Shown here piece by piece: positions 61,641 to 64,000 of a DNA stretch of 64,000 bases. Source of the stretch: Paraburkholderia nodosa DSM 21604 (GTDB lineage: Bacteria; Pseudomonadota; Gammaproteobacteria; Burkholderiales; Burkholderiaceae); NCBI RefSeq assembly GCF_000519185.1, contig NZ_JAFA01000003.1:254583-318582 (forward strand). Direction: 5' to 3'. The position numbers and the translations under genes were made by a program. Each line of letters opens with the position of its first letter. The first letter of the stretch is position 1. The notes beneath the pieces are model-generated. The model was not told the origin of the DNA, did no database searches, and saw only the letters and a program-made list of their open reading frames with translations.

Positions 61641-62084
61641 ATGACTACCGACCTCGAAAAGCGCTTTGGCTTCCTGGTCGTCGACGTGGGCCGGCTCTAC
61701 GGCAAACGTTACGACGAGCTTGCGAAGTCGTCGCTCGAACTCACGCGCGCGCAGTGCCGCATGATCGCGTACCTCGCGCACTACGGCGACATGAACCAGG
61801 CGCGCCTCGCCGAACTGCTGGAAGTGGCGCCCATTTCCGCGGGGCGGCTGCTCGAGCGCATGGAAGAAGGCGGCTGGGTGGCGCGCGCGCCCAACCCGGA
61901 CGACCGCCGCGAATGGCTGGTGAGCCTCACGCCCAAGGCGGAAGGCGTGCTCACGGGCGCACGCCGCGTGGGCGACGAAGTCCAGGCGGAAGCCCTAGCG
62001 GGCTTCACGCCTGAAGAAGCCGAGCAGTTCAGCGCGATGCTTCAGCGGGTGCGCGCCAATCTCGGCGCGCTGGTGGAGCGGTAA
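61641..62084 (+). CDS. MarR family regulator
   Basis: A 147-residue MarR protein. The winged helix (ELTRAQCRMIAYLAHYGDMNQ, then ISAGRLLERMEEGGWVARAPNPDDRREW) has the DxRxxx wing motif DDRR. MarR dimers usually repress exporters and release DNA on binding phenolic compounds. It is divergent from the DHA2 exporter with the palindrome between. The start is the ATG at 61641. Confidence 0.9.
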   Translation: MTTDLEKRFGFLVVDVGRLYGKRYDELAKSSLELTRAQCRMIAYLAHYGDMNQARLAELLEVAPISAGRLLERMEEGGWVARAPNPDDRREWLVSLTPKAEGVLTGARRVGDEVQAEALAGFTPEEAEQFSAMLQRVRANLGALVER

Positions 62085-62103
62085 CTCGATGCGATAACGC
62101 GCG

Positions 62104-63594
62104 TTAGCGCAGGCGCACGAGCGTGGACTTGAGTTCCGTGTACTTTTCGAGCGCGTGCAACGACTTGTCGCGGCCGTTGCCGGATTCCTTGAAGCCGCCG
62201 AACGGGAAGTTCATGTCCCCGCCTTCGTCGTAGCAGTTCACCCACACCGTGCCCGCACGCAGCCTGCGCGAAATTTCATGCGCGTGTGTGAGGTTCGCGG
62301 TCCAGACGGCCGCCGCGAGCCCGTAGTCACTGTCGTTGGCAATGCGCACCGCTTCGTCGATCGTGCTGAACGTGATGACCGACAGCACCGGCCCGAAGAT
62401 TTCCTCGCGCGCGATCTTCGTGTCGTGATGCGTATCGAACACCGTGGGCTCCACGTAGAAGCCGCCGCCCTGCGCATTCACGCGTTCGCCGCCCGTCAGC
62501 AGCTTCGAGTCCTTGCGGCCGGCTTCGATATAGCTCAGCACCCGCTCCAGCTGAATCTTGTCGATGATCGCGCCCATCGACACCTCGGGATCGAGAGGAT
62601 TCCCAGGCTTATAGGCCTTTGCGGCCTCGACGAGCTTCGCAAGGAATACGTCCTTGATCTCGTGATGGACGAGCAGGCGCGAGCCCGCCGTACACATTTC
62701 ACCCATGTTGTAGAAGATCGCGCCCGCCGCCGCACTCGCCGCGCGGTCGAGATCCGGGCAATCGTGCAGCACGATATTGGGCGACTTGCCGCCCAGCTCC
62801 AGCCACACGCGCTTGAGGTTCGACTGGCCCGCGTACTGCATGATCTGCTTGCCCACGTTCGTCGAGCCCGTGAACGCAATGCAGTCCACGTCGCGATGCA
62901 GGCCGAGCAGTTTGCCGGGCTCCCCGCCACCCGGCAGCACGTTGAACACGCCCGCTGGAATGCCGGCCTCGTGCGCGAGTTGCGCCACGCGAATGGCCGT
63001 GAGCGGCGACTTCTCCGAAGGCTTGAGCACGACGCTGTTGCCCGCCGCGAGCGCGGGTCCGAACTTCCACGAGGCCATCAGGATCGGGAAATTCCACGGC
63101 ACGACGGCGGCGACCACGCCGATGGGCTCGCGCGTAACGAGGCCAACGAGATGATGATCGGCGGGCACGACTTCGCCGCCCACCTTGTCAATGGCTTCAG
63201 CGAACCATTCCACGCAATAAGCCGCGCCCGGCACGTCCACGGTCGTCGTGTCGCCAATCGGCTTGCCTGCGTCGAGCGTTTCGAGCAGCGCGAGTTCGTC
63301 GAGATGCTCGCGCATGAGCGCGGCCCAGCGCAGCAGCACGGCCTTACGCGCACGCGGATTCAGGCCTGCCCATACCCCCGCGCCGAACGCGCGGCGAGCA
63401 GCGCCGACCGCGGCATCGACATCGGCTGCGCCGCAATCGGCGACGCTCGCGAGCACGCGACCGTCGATCGGGCTCACGCAATCGAACGTGCGGCCCGAAT
63501 ACGCGTCGCGATACGCGCCGTCGATGAATGCGCGGCCTTCGATCGAAAGCGTCGCGGCCTTGTCCTGCCAGTAAGCGAGAGTTTTCTTTTCCAT
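62104..63594 (-). CDS. puuC: Gamma-glutamyl-gamma-aminobutyraldehyde dehydrogenase-type aldehyde dehydrogenase
   Basis: A 496-residue NAD(P)-dependent aldehyde dehydrogenase. The catalytic residues are E266 (LELGGKSPN) and C301 (NMGEMCTAGSRLL), with VVPWNFPILMASWK for cofactor binding. The opening LAYWQDKAATLSIEGRAFIDG and the end NGRDKSLHALEKYTELKS are close to E. coli PuuC, which oxidises the gamma-glutamylated aldehyde in putrescine breakdown. The PuuR-like gene just upstream supports this, though broad-specificity aldehyde oxidation is possible. Confidence 0.88.
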   Translation of the reverse strand: MEKKTLAYWQDKAATLSIEGRAFIDGAYRDAYSGRTFDCVSPIDGRVLASVADCGAADVDAAVGAARRAFGAGVWAGLNPRARKAVLLRWAALMREHLDELALLETLDAGKPIGDTTTVDVPGAAYCVEWFAEAIDKVGGEVVPADHHLVGLVTREPIGVVAAVVPWNFPILMASWKFGPALAAGNSVVLKPSEKSPLTAIRVAQLAHEAGIPAGVFNVLPGGGEPGKLLGLHRDVDCIAFTGSTNVGKQIMQYAGQSNLKRVWLELGGKSPNIVLHDCPDLDRAASAAAGAIFYNMGEMCTAGSRLLVHHEIKDVFLAKLVEAAKAYKPGNPLDPEVSMGAIIDKIQLERVLSYIEAGRKDSKLLTGGERVNAQGGGFYVEPTVFDTHHDTKIAREEIFGPVLSVITFSTIDEAVRIANDSDYGLAAAVWTANLTHAHEISRRLRAGTVWVNCYDEGGDMNFPFGGFKESGNGRDKSLHALEKYTELKSTLVRLR

Positions 63595-63674
63595 CAGGAT
63601 GCCTCAATGATTTGCGATCCACCTTGCACGCCGCAACGCGGCGTCAGGTGAAACGGGTTCGCGCGATCAGGGAG

Positions 63675-64000
63675 TCAGAAGGTGGGCGGCGAATTGGCCG
63701 ACACCACTTCGCAGACTTCGTTCGCGCTGGGATTGCGAAACCGGTGCGGGAAGCGGCTTTCGAAGTAGTAACTGTCTCCGGGGTCGAGCAGCCACGTCGT
63801 GCTCTCCACGGTCAGTTCGAGTTGCCCGGCGACCACCACGCCGCCTTCGTGCCCGGCGTGCACCAGCATTTCAGGGCCGGTATCGGCAAGCGGCTGATAG
63901 ACCTCGCGCATGATGCCCATGTTGCGGTCCTTCACATTCGCGCCGGCCAGATAGAACTCGATCGACTCGTTGCCGAGGTTCGGCATTTCGCCGCGCCGCG
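63675..64000 (-). CDS. PuuR-like cupin regulator, C-terminal part (cut by window edge)
   Basis: The frame stays open to the right edge (RRGE precedes the first Met), so the N-terminal DNA-binding part lies outside. The visible 107 residues are a cupin: MLVHAGHEGGVVVAGQLELTV and LLDPGDSYYFESRFPHRFRNPS. XRE-type regulators with this end include PuuR, which represses putrescine catabolism. It lies 80 bases upstream of the puuC-like gene. Confidence 0.75.
   Translation of the reverse strand, partial: RRGEMPNLGNESIEFYLAGANVKDRNMGIMREVYQPLADTGPEMLVHAGHEGGVVVAGQLELTVESTTWLLDPGDSYYFESRFPHRFRNPSANEVCEVVSANSPPTF

Noticed and set aside
1..64000. CRISPR arrays, tRNA or rRNA genes, insertion sequences, integrases or phage genes
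   Set aside because: I looked for evenly spaced repeats, tRNA-like cloverleaf ends, transposase motifs and integrase motifs and saw none that I can support.

Overview
This window looks like an ordinary chromosomal or chromid segment of a high-GC betaproteobacterium of the Burkholderiaceae, most probably Paraburkholderia, Caballeronia or Burkholderia. The reasons are the strong G/C bias at third codon positions, the Gram-negative general porin of the Burkholderia type, the number of LysR/GntR/IclR regulators, and DUF families common in this group (DUF2917, DUF2242, DUF2783, DUF2252). I assigned this by eye from translated sequence, without database searches. No rRNA, tRNA, CRISPR array, insertion sequence or phage gene was seen.

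Layout. 1-7 kb: the 5' end of gnd, then minus-strand housekeeping genes (DUF938 methyltransferase, PPOX flavoprotein, sirtuin, SDR, amino-acid-type binding protein with a LysR regulator, DUF2252). 7-11 kb: gltS, a LysE exporter and a panE-like reductase. 11-19 kb and 27-28 kb: a probable oxalate/formate region with two OFA-family antiporters, a formyl-CoA:oxalate CoA-transferase (frc) followed by a fumarylacetoacetase-fold gene, and a GntR regulator. Three copies of one palindromic operator sit before frc, before the regulator and before the second antiporter. 19-26 kb: DUF2917, a porin, and the overlapping mprF-acvB pair for lysyl-phosphatidylglycerol. 28-31 kb: ahpF and ahpC. 31-39 kb: pirin, DoxX, FUSC, rubredoxin, then a LuxR-type regulator divergent from a nitrilase-superfamily amidase and an APC permease.

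40-45.4 kb holds the most unusual item: a compact three-gene operon that encodes a cyclic-nucleotide-binding protein with a FliG-like C-terminus, a MotA-type protein and a MotB-type protein, with no other flagellar gene nearby. A candidate structured RNA of about 200 nt lies between lysE and an Lrp regulator just upstream. 45.7-50.7 kb: a flavoprotein monooxygenase with DUF2783 and metallo-beta-lactamase-fold partners, divergent from two tandem IclR paralogues. 50.7-58.5 kb: a cytochrome P450, then a complete ABC sugar or polyol importer with an RpiR regulator and an SDR dehydrogenase, arranged divergently. 58.6-64 kb: a glycine-zipper lipoprotein, an AEC carrier, a DHA2 drug exporter with divergent MarR repressor, and a putrescine-type aldehyde dehydrogenase with a truncated PuuR-like regulator at the window edge.
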